Assembly: GCF_014356525.2 (NCBI RefSeq)
Contig: NC_052505.1
Location: forward strand, 8,062,171-8,126,170
Reading direction: 5' to 3'
Length of the DNA: 64,000 nucleotides
Origin: Nilaparvata lugens
Taxonomy: Eukaryota > Arthropoda > Insecta > Hemiptera > Delphacidae
Position numbers and translations under genes: made by a program. This document shows positions 1-11,600 of the stretch, piece by piece. The first letter of the stretch is position 1. Every line of letters begins with the position of its first letter. The notes beneath the pieces were generated by a model. That model made no database searches. It was not told the origin of the DNA and saw only the letters and a list, made by a program, of their open reading frames with translations.

Positions 1-164
1 GAAAAATATTCAGTACAGAACGGTACTCTTATCTAATATACAGTTATTGATAAGTAAGCTTTATCGCTCGGTCGCTAACTATTCTTTTAGCAAATTCTTT
101 CATTTTAAAAGGTAATCACAATTTTTCTCTCTTTTCATGAGATCTATTTGAAAAATTCATCACA
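1..164 (-). repeat. 3' LTR, first 164 bases only
   Basis: This is a direct repeat of 5169-5332. In the element's own orientation these are the first 164 bases of the 3' LTR; the rest, about 1.75 kb, lies left of the window. Confidence 0.85.
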
Positions 165-185
165 CAAAAGCCCCCAGGATATTTT
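165..185 (-). other. Polypurine-tract-like segment of the LTR element
   Basis: On the minus strand the bases just before the 3' LTR read CCTGGGGGCTTTTG, a G-rich block where plus-strand priming is expected. It is shorter and less purely purine than typical tracts. Confidence 0.4.
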
Positions 186-1689
186 AAATAGGTAATTGGG
201 AGACGAGTCGAAACAATGACTATTTGAAAAATCCGATATTGTGATGAATACACTATTTCATCTCCTTACTTCTACGAAAACTCAACACTTAACACTAAAA
301 ACAATATATCGTGCACTTTTGGCTACGAGAAAATAAATAATTGATTGTTCCTTCCATTGGATACAATCGAAATACAATAATTAATGAGGTCTCTTTGGAT
401 CCTTCATTAAAACAACTCCACAACTTCCATTCACGGGTGGCTTATGAGCAGACCCATAACTATAACAAATATACAAAATTCACATATTACTTCTTAAGAT
501 TGAATAGTATTCGCAACAAATATAGACTTTCATCATTTTTTCATAGTTATTACAGGTTTCGACTCTTGGTTTGGCTTTTACATAAATTGGGTGAGAGTGT
601 GATTTTACTTCGATGACTTGACAATCGTCTACCGTTTGACTCGAGCAATTTCTTATTTGCGCTTAGTACGTTGCGTACAAACAGGGTACACTTGAAATGG
701 CTTTCTTGATTTTTATCAATGTTGGTTACAAATATTAGTCCTTGAGATTATATTTATCAATTTGAATTTCAATTCATGATCTTTTGATGCAACAGTAATA
801 AATTTCACATTTGAAGGTAAGAATTTCATTTTCTTTGGAGTTTTTTAGAGATACATTCATATGACATAGAACATGCGCATTTCGTGCAAATTAACATAAT
901 ATATATTTTTGGTTGCGTTTTTGCTTATGATTTCACATTAAATAATATGTTACATTAATAATTGAATAACGATATTGCTTGGATTCTATTAACATTGACT
1001 CCGTGATTTCGCACACATTGGTTGGTGGGACGAAGAAAATTATCGAACAGGCTTTGGTTCTGAATAGATTTCTTGATCGATTCTGTATTTCGAGGTTATA
1101 TTTACGCATTTTTTCAAATAAACTTTGTTTATTTTCTTTCTTCCTATTCACTACTAACTTCATCTGATTTCTAATTTATAATTATTTTCTGTGGATAATA
1201 CAATTTTTGTTTCTATTTTTCAGTTGTGCAGATGATACCAGGCGATTGTTTCTGTGATGATTGTAGCATGAGGCGGATGGCTTGATTAGGTTGGTAAATT
1301 TTTAAAGTTGTTTTCAGTTTTAATTTCTTGACTTATTAAAGTTGGTTTCGATTTCTTCATTTGAAGTGAATTAATAATATTTCATTATTAGCTGAGATGC
1401 GGCGAAGTTTAGGCTATGTTGATTAGGCTGCAGTAGAAAGATGCTAGTCTGCAAAGTAAGGATTCAATGGGTAGGCTGTGATTATGAAGAAGTTTGATAA
1501 TTGGTGTAATTCACAACGTAGCTTTCGGTTAATTAAAATATTATTCTTTCTCAAGCCCCCATCTAAATTTGATTTTGGTATTTGTTTCAAGTTTCCAATC
1601 CAATTTGCAACTATCCGTTTTATTAAAACTTGGCTTAAAACGAATGTGCCGGCGAAGTAGGTAGATCTCTTCAGCCAATGTGTCCTTCT

Positions 1690-1925
1690 TTGTTTACCGG
1701 TGACATGTAGTTTGATATCCTTAAATTACATGCCGGTGGTGTCTGTGTGTCTTTCCAAATGATATTTTCCTTTTTTGCATGCCGGTGTACAGTCTACTTG
1801 ATTTTAACCGGACATGACTGCGGTGGTTGTAGGCCCTTCTTGATGATTTTCTTCTCTCTTGCATGCTAGTAGGAAGCTTGATGTAGGATTTTAGCCTAAC
1901 ATGACGGCGGTGGTTGTAGGTTCTT
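1690..1925. repeat. Imperfect short repeats inside the LTR element
   Basis: The block ACATGCCGGTGG and variants (CATGCCGGTGTACAG, ACATGACTGCGGTGGTTGTAGG, ACATGACGGCGGTGGTTGTAGG) recur about every 50-90 bases with TTCTTCT-type spacers. It lies just downstream of the gag-like frame in element orientation. It could be a packaging or structural region, or simple slippage. Confidence 0.45.
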
Positions 1926-1980
1926 CTAGATATTCTTCTTCTTTCTTGAATTGTTTGGCTGCTTGTGTGTGGTCTTGACT

Positions 1981-2588
1981 TTATGCGGATTTTAATTGTT
2001 CTAATGTTGTTTTCTGATTGTTTTTGATGGATACTGATTTGATGTGTTGCAGGTGCTGTCCTTGGTGGATGGGAGATACGTGCGGTCGGCGGTCCGGGCT
2101 GCTCTTCACTCGGTGGGCAATGTCCTTGGACTCCTGATGTCCAGCGCGCGGGGGTACGGGCTGTCCCTCTATGCCCTGGATGACGTCCTCAGCTTGGCGG
2201 GCGAGGTCGTCCGGTCCCTCTCGGCGTTCTGCAGGGTGCGGCGCGACTTCAGCCTTGACATTTTCGGTAGGTTGGTCTTCCATACATATATCACGTCCGC
2301 TTGCTTGTTTGACTTCCTTATTTGGTCGTAGTTCTTATTTATATTGTTTAGTGTTTCGTTCAGTTGTTTCCTTTCTTTGATCATATCGTTCAATGCTTCC
2401 AGGATGAGACTCATCTGTAACACGGAAGGGGTGGGTGTGTGGTCTTCGGATGGCGGCAATGGTTCTATGACATGAGATGCGGGCGTCCGGACCTCTGGAA
2501 CGGCAATGCATGGGCGTTTATCCCGCGTGACATCTTCCGTCCTTGAAGTCGCTGATGTGGGCTCCAGGATGCGGTGTGGATCTTCCAT
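1981..2588 (-). pseudogene. gag-like frames of the LTR element
   Basis: Two overlapping minus-strand frames are present. The first starts at 2588 (MEDPHRILEP...), is 139 codons long, and contains a helical, charged segment near residues 60-90. The second opens at 2283 (MEDQPTENVK...) and continues for 100 codons, rich in Glu, Arg and Pro. Both fall in the GC-richest part of the element and directly follow the leader, where gag belongs. Neither contains a CCHC zinc knuckle. The frame change near 2280 may be a mutation or an overlap. The gag assignment rests on position and composition only; no homology was recognised. Confidence 0.4.
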
Positions 2589-3397
2589 GATTTATCGGAT
2601 AATATAAAGATGTAAGTGCAGTGAAACGATCGCAAATATGTGGGGTTATGTGCAAGATTACAAATGAATGACCACAAGTTGAAATAGTGTAAAAAATTCG
2701 TTGAAGTGAAGGAATACAAAGTGTGCTTCGATAATATGTTCAGTGATGAAGTGAATCAAAGTAGCAATATCGTTAACATAAAATGATAACACATACAGGA
2801 TATAATGGACACTCATGCGGTAATGAAGGTACGTCACTTATAATTTATTACTATTATTATTATAAATATTTTATTCTTATAATTTCTTGCCGCAATTCTA
2901 TATATAGGGCTAGTATTCTTCGCAAAATTTTATATAAAAGCAGTGATACTCTGCTTGAATTATTCCACAATATATCCGTGATTTAATTTTACTTCCTCTT
3001 TATGTTTTAAAAACTTTTAAAAATGTAAATAACTTCAATCCTCTTTTCTGTAAATATTTATAAATGTTTCAATATAGACCTAATATTCTTCAAATAATAT
3101 GACCTTTCTTATGGTGTTTCTTAAACCTATGACTTATAGTATGACCAATTTTCGAATAACACGATAATAAAATTCTGAGTTCGATTCTTTCTCTAAAAAT
3201 CATCAATCGATAAATTTCTTTTCTGTTCAAAAATTGGGTATGGTACGTCTTGTTATTTTATATAACAGTGAACAGTTAATATTAAATTCGAAGAAATTCA
3301 CAACCATGAATTTTTCACAAATTTTCCCGTTGTCAGCGCTATAGTATACTGAGCAACTAAATAATCCTCGCAGTCGATTATCCGCCTCTTCAATGCC

Positions 3398-3415
3398 TAT
3401 CACTGTTGGGCGCCA
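3398..3415 (-). other. Primer-binding site of the LTR element
   Basis: The minus strand reads TGGCGCCCAACAGTGATA, starting 5 bases after the LTR terminus at 3421. TGGCGCCCAAC is the usual start of a tRNA-complementary priming site in metazoan LTR retroelements. This fixes the element's orientation. Confidence 0.75.
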
Positions 3416-3420
3416 AATCA

Positions 3421-5332
3421 TGTAAAGCTGTTCCTGGGGGAGTCACTCTCACCTCCAAGGATAGGACAACACACGTAGGGTGATGTAATGCTGTATTTAA
3501 ATGCCTCACGTTGGGCCGGCAAATCATGTGGTGCGTTTTTTAACGGCTTCACACATGTAGGGTGAATCTTGCACTGAGTCAGTGGTGTAGTGGCTATAAA
3601 TTTTGCAATGGCGTGTGAGGACGCTGAGTGAACACCAGACTGATTGACTCACTACAAGACTCAATACAATTGTCGGAATCGCGGGAGGCCTAAACGCTCG
3701 CTCACCCTTGATTCTTCTAATGACAGATTGTATAATGATGAAATTTTTATAAGTAGTGTAGCGGACGCTAAACACTGAATACGGATACCTTAAAATTATT
3801 ACCTGTGAAGAATGAGCATACAAAATCATACAGGTCGAGCAAAAATCCCGATGTAGATAATTTACGGGACTGCGTCTCTAATAAGTTCTGAAGGATTAAA
3901 ATACGGTATTTGAACCAAATATCGTTCAGAATATACTTCGAGAACAGAGTCTTGTCGGGTTTTAAGCTCTATTGTAGGAATTTATATGATCTATGGCTGC
4001 CTCTGCTGTACAATTGATGCATTCGCTCCTAAGTCGAGGTAGGTAACAGATAAAAGCTGATATATGAGCAGGTAAGGACAAAGAATAAATATCTCGATCT
4101 GACCCCACTCGCTACATCCACTTAGACCTGTTCCAATATCCAGCTTGATTCAATTATTCCAATGATCGTATTCGATCGGTTCTTGATGATATAGAACGTA
4201 TCAGACACAATAATTGACAGGCTTAAGAAATAATCGAACTCAGAAAGCGAATTAACAAAACTGAAATATATTACAATAAAATATGTAATCATACAGTGCA
4301 GATTCAGAATTTGATTTACAGGTTGATAATAATTTAGCATTAATAGAATAGTTAAAAATTTTCTTGTGCTTGCATGATACCATGCGTGATTCAACAGAAT
4401 TTTACAATTGATAAAATTTAACAGTTTGAAAAAAATAGTGAAAAAAATGAATTATAGAAATATTTTTTAAAATGTTCGGGGTCGTGGTTCAGGCAGCGGA
4501 GGATAGTTAATCAACTACAAATTCTTATAAATTAATATGAATAAATTCTAGGCTCTTAAATGCTAAAGCGCTTGTCGGCGTGGCCAATAATTTAACGAAG
4601 AAAAATTTATGTTTCTGCACTGAAATATTTTCGAAGCGTAGATTGGGGCCCCTTTTAAAACTTATAACTCACGTGAACTTCCTTGGCGGTCGTGGTTTTC
4701 TTCTTTAGATCAAAAATCGTTTGATCGGCGGCAATCCAGGCTTTGGTTTCAGCACGTGGGGAATTTTAATTTAAATATCTCCTTCACCGAATTAATTAAG
4801 GGATAGTTTACTTTAAGCTTTTAAATTTATCGATTGATGAAAACAGAAATTTATAAAGAACAAATAGATTGGCCTAAAATATCGGCTCACAAATAGAACA
4901 TTTAAAAATCGAACAATACATTTTATTTTTTATTTGAAATTCTTGATCCTTTATTGATAGTTTTATAATTTTTAGAGATGATATTTTACCTTGCATGAAA
5001 ACCGGCATGATATTTGACAATGCGTTGAATCAGTCAGCTGCGTTCGAACTGTTTTAAAAACATCTGATCGATAGTAAACAAAGTGTAACCTCAAAATCAG
5101 TGAGCAATTCGTAAATAATTTGTGCTTTATTCGCAAAATAATTATAATTTTATTGAATAATTTTCCTAGAAAAATATTCAGTACAGAACGGTACTCTTAT
5201 CTAATATACAGTTATTGATAAGTAAGCTTTATCGCTCGGTCGCTAACTATTCTTTTAGCAAATTCTTTCATTTTAAAAGGTAATCACAATTTTTCTCTCT
5301 TTTCATGAGATCTATTTGAAAAATTCATCACA
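3421..5332 (-). repeat. 5' LTR, 1912 bp
   Basis: TG...CA termini are present on the minus strand. Its first 164 bases repeat at 1-164. Near its inner end (3509-3580) it carries a degenerate second copy of its own terminus plus primer site (GTTGGGCCGGCAAATCATGTG against GTTGGGCGCCAAATCATGTA) and of the flanking CACACGTAGGGTGA motif, so the LTR edge seems to have been duplicated. No long coding frame lies within it. Confidence 0.75.
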
Positions 5333-5572
5333 ATGTGTAGATACCGTACTGCAGTTTGTATTTCTTGTATCTCCTTGACTAAAGGCCTACTGTATAATTC
5401 AAATACTTTTTAATAAATAATTTTGAATTTCTAGTTTACGATATTTGTTATCCAACTTCTTGTGTTGTATTTGTTTTTCCGTCCATGTCATTTACAACAC
5501 TTATGCAATGTGATTTAGAAACGGTTGTTATCGAAGAATTATTCAATTGTTTCTAATATATTTGTTTTGTAG

Positions 5573-5686
5573 AGAGGATCCTGGCAGCGGTAATCTCATT
5601 ACATTCTCTCAATTTCTATTCATTGCAATAGAAGGTTTTATCTTCACAATGAAATTTGGAACAAAAAAACCCAAAGGAGGGATATG
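5573..5686 (+). CDS. SLC35B4-like exon 2
   Basis: The acceptor is TTTGTTTTGTAG and the donor ATG|GTAAGC. It encodes E-DPGSGNLITFSQFLF and on to KPKGGI, ending two bases into a Trp codon. AG repeats at the start leave the exact 5' edge uncertain (5573, 5575 or 5577). Confidence 0.88.
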
Positions 5687-8600
5687 GTAAGCTAATATTC
5701 AGCATTAATTGAAAAAAACTCACAATGGACAGTGAATCATAATTTTTCAAGAAAATATTTCCAATTATGTACTACGTATTATATTTTCTATTGAATAATT
5801 CATTCAAAATCATATGCAACAACTTGTATTGAATTTTAATTGTTCAAAACTTCTCACTCTTTCATTATCGATGCTAATAAGTACCTTTTTAGAAGTTAAT
5901 TACATCTTTATTTTGCAATGCCAAAAACGTGAATGTAGTGTATTGACAATTTCTCAGTCTTTTTCATTCAAAGTGAATGTAGGTTAAGCTTATTAAAAAA
6001 ATACAGTGAATGTACACGTTGTTATATTTAATAGAATATTGAATATCTTTTTAAGATCATTCCATGTAAAATTCTTGAAATAATTTACAAGTTGTAAAAT
6101 AAACTACTAGCATTAACATGAAATGTCTAAAACCTTTGACTTTTAGACTAACTTTCACAGAATAGATAACACCATCAATCACGCTTCTCATTAGGAACCT
6201 GTTTACTAGTTATCTAAGCTTATTTGTGCGTCCCTAAATTTCAACTACTTTTCTCATAGAAAGATCTCCATGGATTTTTCTCATTGAGCTAATTTGAACT
6301 CATCAAGTACTCTCTCAAGTAAGATAACAAATCTGACAAATGGTTAGGTAACATCATTTTTGGAACGTGGCCTTCAACTCTCAACAGTCGCTCCACTGAT
6401 TACACAATTCTAGATGCAGAGGCACTTGATAATTACTGTCATTAAAATCCAAATATGACCGTAGTAAGTATACTCTCTGCTGGTAGCCTATGTAATCTCA
6501 GGAAAATATTTTTTTGTTATTTCAAAAGTATATTTTTCTCCACTCATACTCAATAAAAATATGGCAGAGTAACTCTGATTTTTCTTATCTTAAGTCAGAC
6601 AAGAAATGCAATATTGTATTTCGATTCAGCTTGTTTTTCTTTGACTCCTTGAATAATTATATTTCTCACTTTTATTCATGAATGAACCTTGACCTTCAAG
6701 TCTGAAATATTTTTTGTCGATGACGACCAAATGATGAGTCCTAAGCCAGAGTGGGGACAGGGAATTAACAATGAGTAATTCTTTAAAAAGCAGAAAGTAA
6801 TGAGTTGAACATAGTTTTCTGAACCTATAGAATTTCAGATTGCTTAATTTTAAGCAATAATGAGTACCGTATCTATCTAAAAATAAAATAATCTCTGAAC
6901 TTATAAGATAGAAAGAAATAAGATGGATAAATAAAAAATAAATAAATAAATAATTTTATTCATGGAGGCAACAGGTAAAAACCCATTTTGCCTCCTTCAC
7001 ACATTACAATCATACACTATACAATCCAAAAATGTATTTTAAGAATTAAGTATGAAGAAATGTTAAAAAACAAGAAATGTAATGTAAGTGAAATAATAAG
7101 AAATGGAAATTGAATGAATCAAAAATACTAACAAAAGTATATCAAATGAATGAGAATGAAATTAATATAAGATTATAACAATTTTAGAAAACTTGAAATC
7201 AATAATTACTGTATTCAATTAATCAATTATCAATAAACTACAATAATTAATCAATAGGCCTGAAAATAATTATTCAATTGATCAATAATTATCAATAAAT
7301 CACAACAAATAAATCAATATTTATAATGAGGAAATTGCAAAGGTAATTAATTAAACCCTGAACTTTAAAACTTAATAAAGTCTGTTGATTCAAGTTTAGC
7401 CTACAATGGAAAGAAAAATAGAATGTCTGTGAATCACTACCACATAAAATTAATGAAAGAAAGAAATGCAAATCACGAAATGACAAATCACATAATATCA
7501 TCGACTAGATCGCACGCCATCCTACGGAATTTGTACGGGGAGAACCAAAAGATATCCAAGTGCTGAGAACAACTATTGAAAATTCTCTGTGCTCTATTCA
7601 GAGGAGAGTTATAATGACTCACCGTTCTGGAGCGTGAGATATGAAAAGAAAAGGTCGAACGGCGAGCAATGGTATTTATAAATATTAATTTTGGAAAGCA
7701 GATACGGAGAATCAATTTTGTTATTTAAAAGATTATAAAGGAAAAGAAGAGATTTGACGTCACGTCTGACTTTCAGTGATTTAATTTCAAACATACTTCT
7801 TAAAGAATTGGTAGGGTAATCAAACGGGCAGAAAACATTGTGCTTTTTATAATAAATACATCTCAAGAATTTATTCTGCATTCGTTCTAGTATTTGAATC
7901 TGTTCATTATAATATGGATTCCAAATTTCGCTAGCATATTCCATCAGGCTTCTTACAATTGATTTGTATAACAGTACCAAAGGCACTATGTCTCCAAAGG
8001 GTGAGCATGTCCTCAAGATGAATCCCATCTGCTGATTAGCTCTATTAGATATGTAATCTACATGTGCATTGAAAGAAAAATCAGAACTGAAAACCACTCC
8101 AATATCCTTGAACGATTCCACCTTTTCTAATGGTATACCATTTATATGGTAAACATGTATGAAAGGAGAAGACTGTCGAGTAAAACTCATGAATTTACAT
8201 TTTCCTACATTTATTTTTAGTTCATTTGTAACACACCACTTGGACAATTGTCAACGTCAATCTGTAAATCATAACAATCTCTCAGATCATTGACTTCTTT
8301 GAACAACTTGACATCATCTGCATACAAAAGACATTTTGATTTATTGATAACAGATGGGAGATCATTGATGAATAAAATAAAAAGGAGTGGCCCAAGGTTA
8401 GAGCCCTGAGGTACCCCCGATGTGCACTCAAAAAGATGGATGAAAATAAGTAATAGCATTTTGATAACCATACTCTATCCGAATAAATAAAAAGAAAAAC
8501 TATTACAAACCTTCTCTGAAGCTTCAAAGTCTAAGTCAATCCGACAATCTATCTGGATGATATGATTATCAATCTTCAAAGTACAATATTGCATTGAGAA

Positions 8601-11600
8601 ATCAATTTAATTTTGGATAAATATTCAGAAATTTCCATTTAGTCTAATAATATCAATTTCTATGATTAGAATTGAGATTAAAATCCATGTATTAATGTAA
8701 TTTATATATTTAATTTATTATATGATATATATAATACCAACTCAACTCTTCTTGAAAGGCACCTTTACTACATTAGCAGTAAATTTATAAATATACTAGA
8801 AAGTGAATTTCCACTTGATAATTTCCGAAATAATAAACACAGAAAAAGAGCCATAGAGGAATGGCTGAACTTGAATTATTTCCAATCGTTGACTTATAAT
8901 ATCATGAATAAAGTTATCATTTCGTTATTACTACTAATAAAATAAATTGAATAAAAATAAATTTGTACTTTTAACAGGGACTATGCATTGCTGGTGGTGA
9001 TGTTTTTTGTAGTTAATGTATGCAATAACTATGCATTTGATTTCAACATTCCAATGCCTCTCCATATGATCTTCAGAGCGGTGAGTAAATTTGGTATTAA
9101 TATTCATTTCTTCAAATGAATTGTACTTTCTCAAACATTCTGATAGAAAATAGTATATTGTAGGTGCAATTCTCATATATAATAAGAAATAGGCCTATAC
9201 TGTATATAATAGATAACTCAATGTATAATAGCCTACTAGTTCAACGGCTGAAGCCAGCTTCATCTCCAATTATCTGTATTCCCACATATCTGTGTCAGTT
9301 AAAGTCACCGATACTATGCAAAAATTATTAGCATAAGTTTCAATTGGACTATAAATACTCGTTCAGCTGTACCATAAGTGGGAATAGACTAATTAGAACT
9401 CAATGAAATTATATTTCCAGTGTGTCGATCACTTTCATTGATTCTCATATGTGGGAATCCAGCTTTTGGCTGCCGGCTCGACCGCTAGAACAATACTGAT
9501 CAACGGTGATGCCTAACAGATGAAATATGTGTTTTTTCCTAATCAATCTAGTGTAGATGCCCATAATAAACTTCCCTCGTGGTATTTGCGTCTCTAGTGA
9601 CTGGATATGCAAAAATGTATAAAAAAACTTCAACAAAATGTTTATAATTATACGCCTCATTGAAAATTTTCAATTTTTTATTGTTATACTTTTCTGTGCT
9701 ATATTTGCATCATTTCGATAAACTCACTTTTCTGCTCATCGAAATTTGTTTATTTGAACTGTTTCTAAATACAAAAAAAAAAAACCATCAAAGATATTGT
9801 TATTCATCTTTATAGATTACAAATTCAATTGTTGGATAAGCATTGGAATGATCATAACTTTTAATCAATTTCGATTCAATTGACGTTCGAATTCAGAATA
9901 TTCAACAAAAATAATAGTTCTCAACTGAACAGAAATACATAATACATCGAATACAGAATATTACTAAAAATATATAACAATGAAAGTAATACAGAACTAC
10001 ATAAACTAACAATGAGACAACAAAATTTTGGTGATTATTGTAAATGTTCAATAGTTGAATTAATATTTATCAATAATGATTTATTTTACAGGGCTCTCTG
10101 ATAGCGAACATGATAATGGGAATTATCATTTTGAAAAAAGTATATAGTTTCTCCAAATACCTATCAGTTGGTATGATAACTGTAGGAATTGTGATATGTA
10201 CCATTATTTCTAGTCAAGAAGTGGTAAGTTGATAACTCTCGTTATATTTGTTCGATTATAACTTTTTTTAAATTACACTTTAGTTTAAATAAATCTGAAA
10301 ACTATTCATGTTGCAAAGTAATAATAATTTATTGTTATAAAACTTTAGTTTTTTATGGATTGTGAATCACCAGAAATACCATCCATTATATTTCAGTATC
10401 TAATTTTCATATACGAAGAAGTTTTGTTATTTTGAATGCAGCCCTCCTTATCTCAATCTCCATTCTATACTTTGTTCCTTATAAGGAATACTACTTTAAT
10501 TGCAATCCAGTTCAAATATTTCCCATTTTGTTTATTGGTTTACCATTTAATCAATGTTATTCATTACGGAAATTAGTTTTTCAGTTGTTCTTCAGTTTGT
10601 TGTTGTACATAGAATAAGTTGTAATATATAATATGCACATCCATAATTTTCAGAAAAGGACTGGCCCAGTAAAAGATGATTTACCAGTCAATGAAGCTGA
10701 GGATTTTTTCTGGTGGGTTGTAGGTAAGTGAATTGGGTTAAAATTTCCACATTCAATCAATAGTATTAAATTACTCGTTGAATCGTTTCAGTTGTTGAAA
10801 TGGTATCACCATTGCCAGGTTAAAAGTTTTTAGGGCTAACACAAGTGAATTTTCCATTCCTCTACAGTTATTTCTCTTTCTTCCCAAGAGAAAAATCACA
10901 TGGATTGTTCACCTGGATGTTTTTGTAGAATTTTGGATGCCAATAAATCATGTACATGACAAACAAAAAGAAATGATCAGCTACTTTATGCACGACGGTG
11001 CACCACTATGACTGCTGAAAAACGTGATTATAATGTTAATGATAAGATCCCTATTTTCTCCAATAAATACTTTCTATTCATCCATGTTACGAGAAAGGAG
11101 ATCATTTCATACATCGATTCATCCTACTAATACAGTTCCACTACCGATCAACAGCCAATCAATCCATCATCAATCATCATCAACTGAGGAAGCTAGTTGA
11201 AACTTTTCATGCATCAAAAAACTTCCGATTTTATATTCCACATTCCAATCAAATTACACACACTACACAATAATAATATTCTAAAAAATCATCAAACATT
11301 TTGAAGAGATTTTGTTTTGTGGTTGAGCTATCGAAGTGAAGCTCCATGACCATGTGCCTGCTATTTCGCGTTGTAACGGTGACCACCTTATAGAGCTGGA
11401 AAGAACTGAACTCCTCTAAGTAACAACTTAGTTTAAAAATGAGCTTAAAATTTATAAGTTGTAAAATCGCTTCCCGGTAGTTCGGAACCCTCCTATAGTT
11501 GACGGTTCACTCATCTCTCATCATCATCCGCCTCATTACCCGCGCACAATCCTAGAGCTCGTGTGGGCATCATCCTAAGCAGAATAATACTATATTAATG

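Larger units (their letters stand above)
1..5332 (-). mobile_element. Non-autonomous LTR retrotransposon, left end cut by window
   Basis: Positions 1-164 and 5169-5332 are identical by eye over 164 bases, including the shared terminal TTCATCACA, which marks two LTR copies. Read on the minus strand, the LTR opens with TGTGATG and closes with TTTACA, followed after 5 bases by TGGCGCCCAACAGTGATA, a standard retroelement primer-binding site. The element therefore runs right to left: 5' LTR 5332-3421, internal region 3420-165, 3' LTR from 164 outward. The internal part of about 3.26 kb has only a short gag-like frame. No protease, reverse transcriptase or integrase motif is visible, so it must rely on enzymes supplied in trans or be an internal deletion derivative. 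Identical LTR ends imply recent insertion. It precedes the second exon of the SLC35B4-like gene and probably lies in its first intron. Target duplications cannot be checked because the left end is outside the window. Confidence 0.8.

Noticed and set aside
2044..2380. Plus-strand frames of 69-95 codons
   Set aside because: Antisense shadows of the gag-like region; GC-rich sequence keeps several frames open.
11170..11210. CTGAGGA...GAAAC hammerhead-like match
   Set aside because: Stem II would be only three weak pairs and no stem III or cleavage triplet follows; likely chance.
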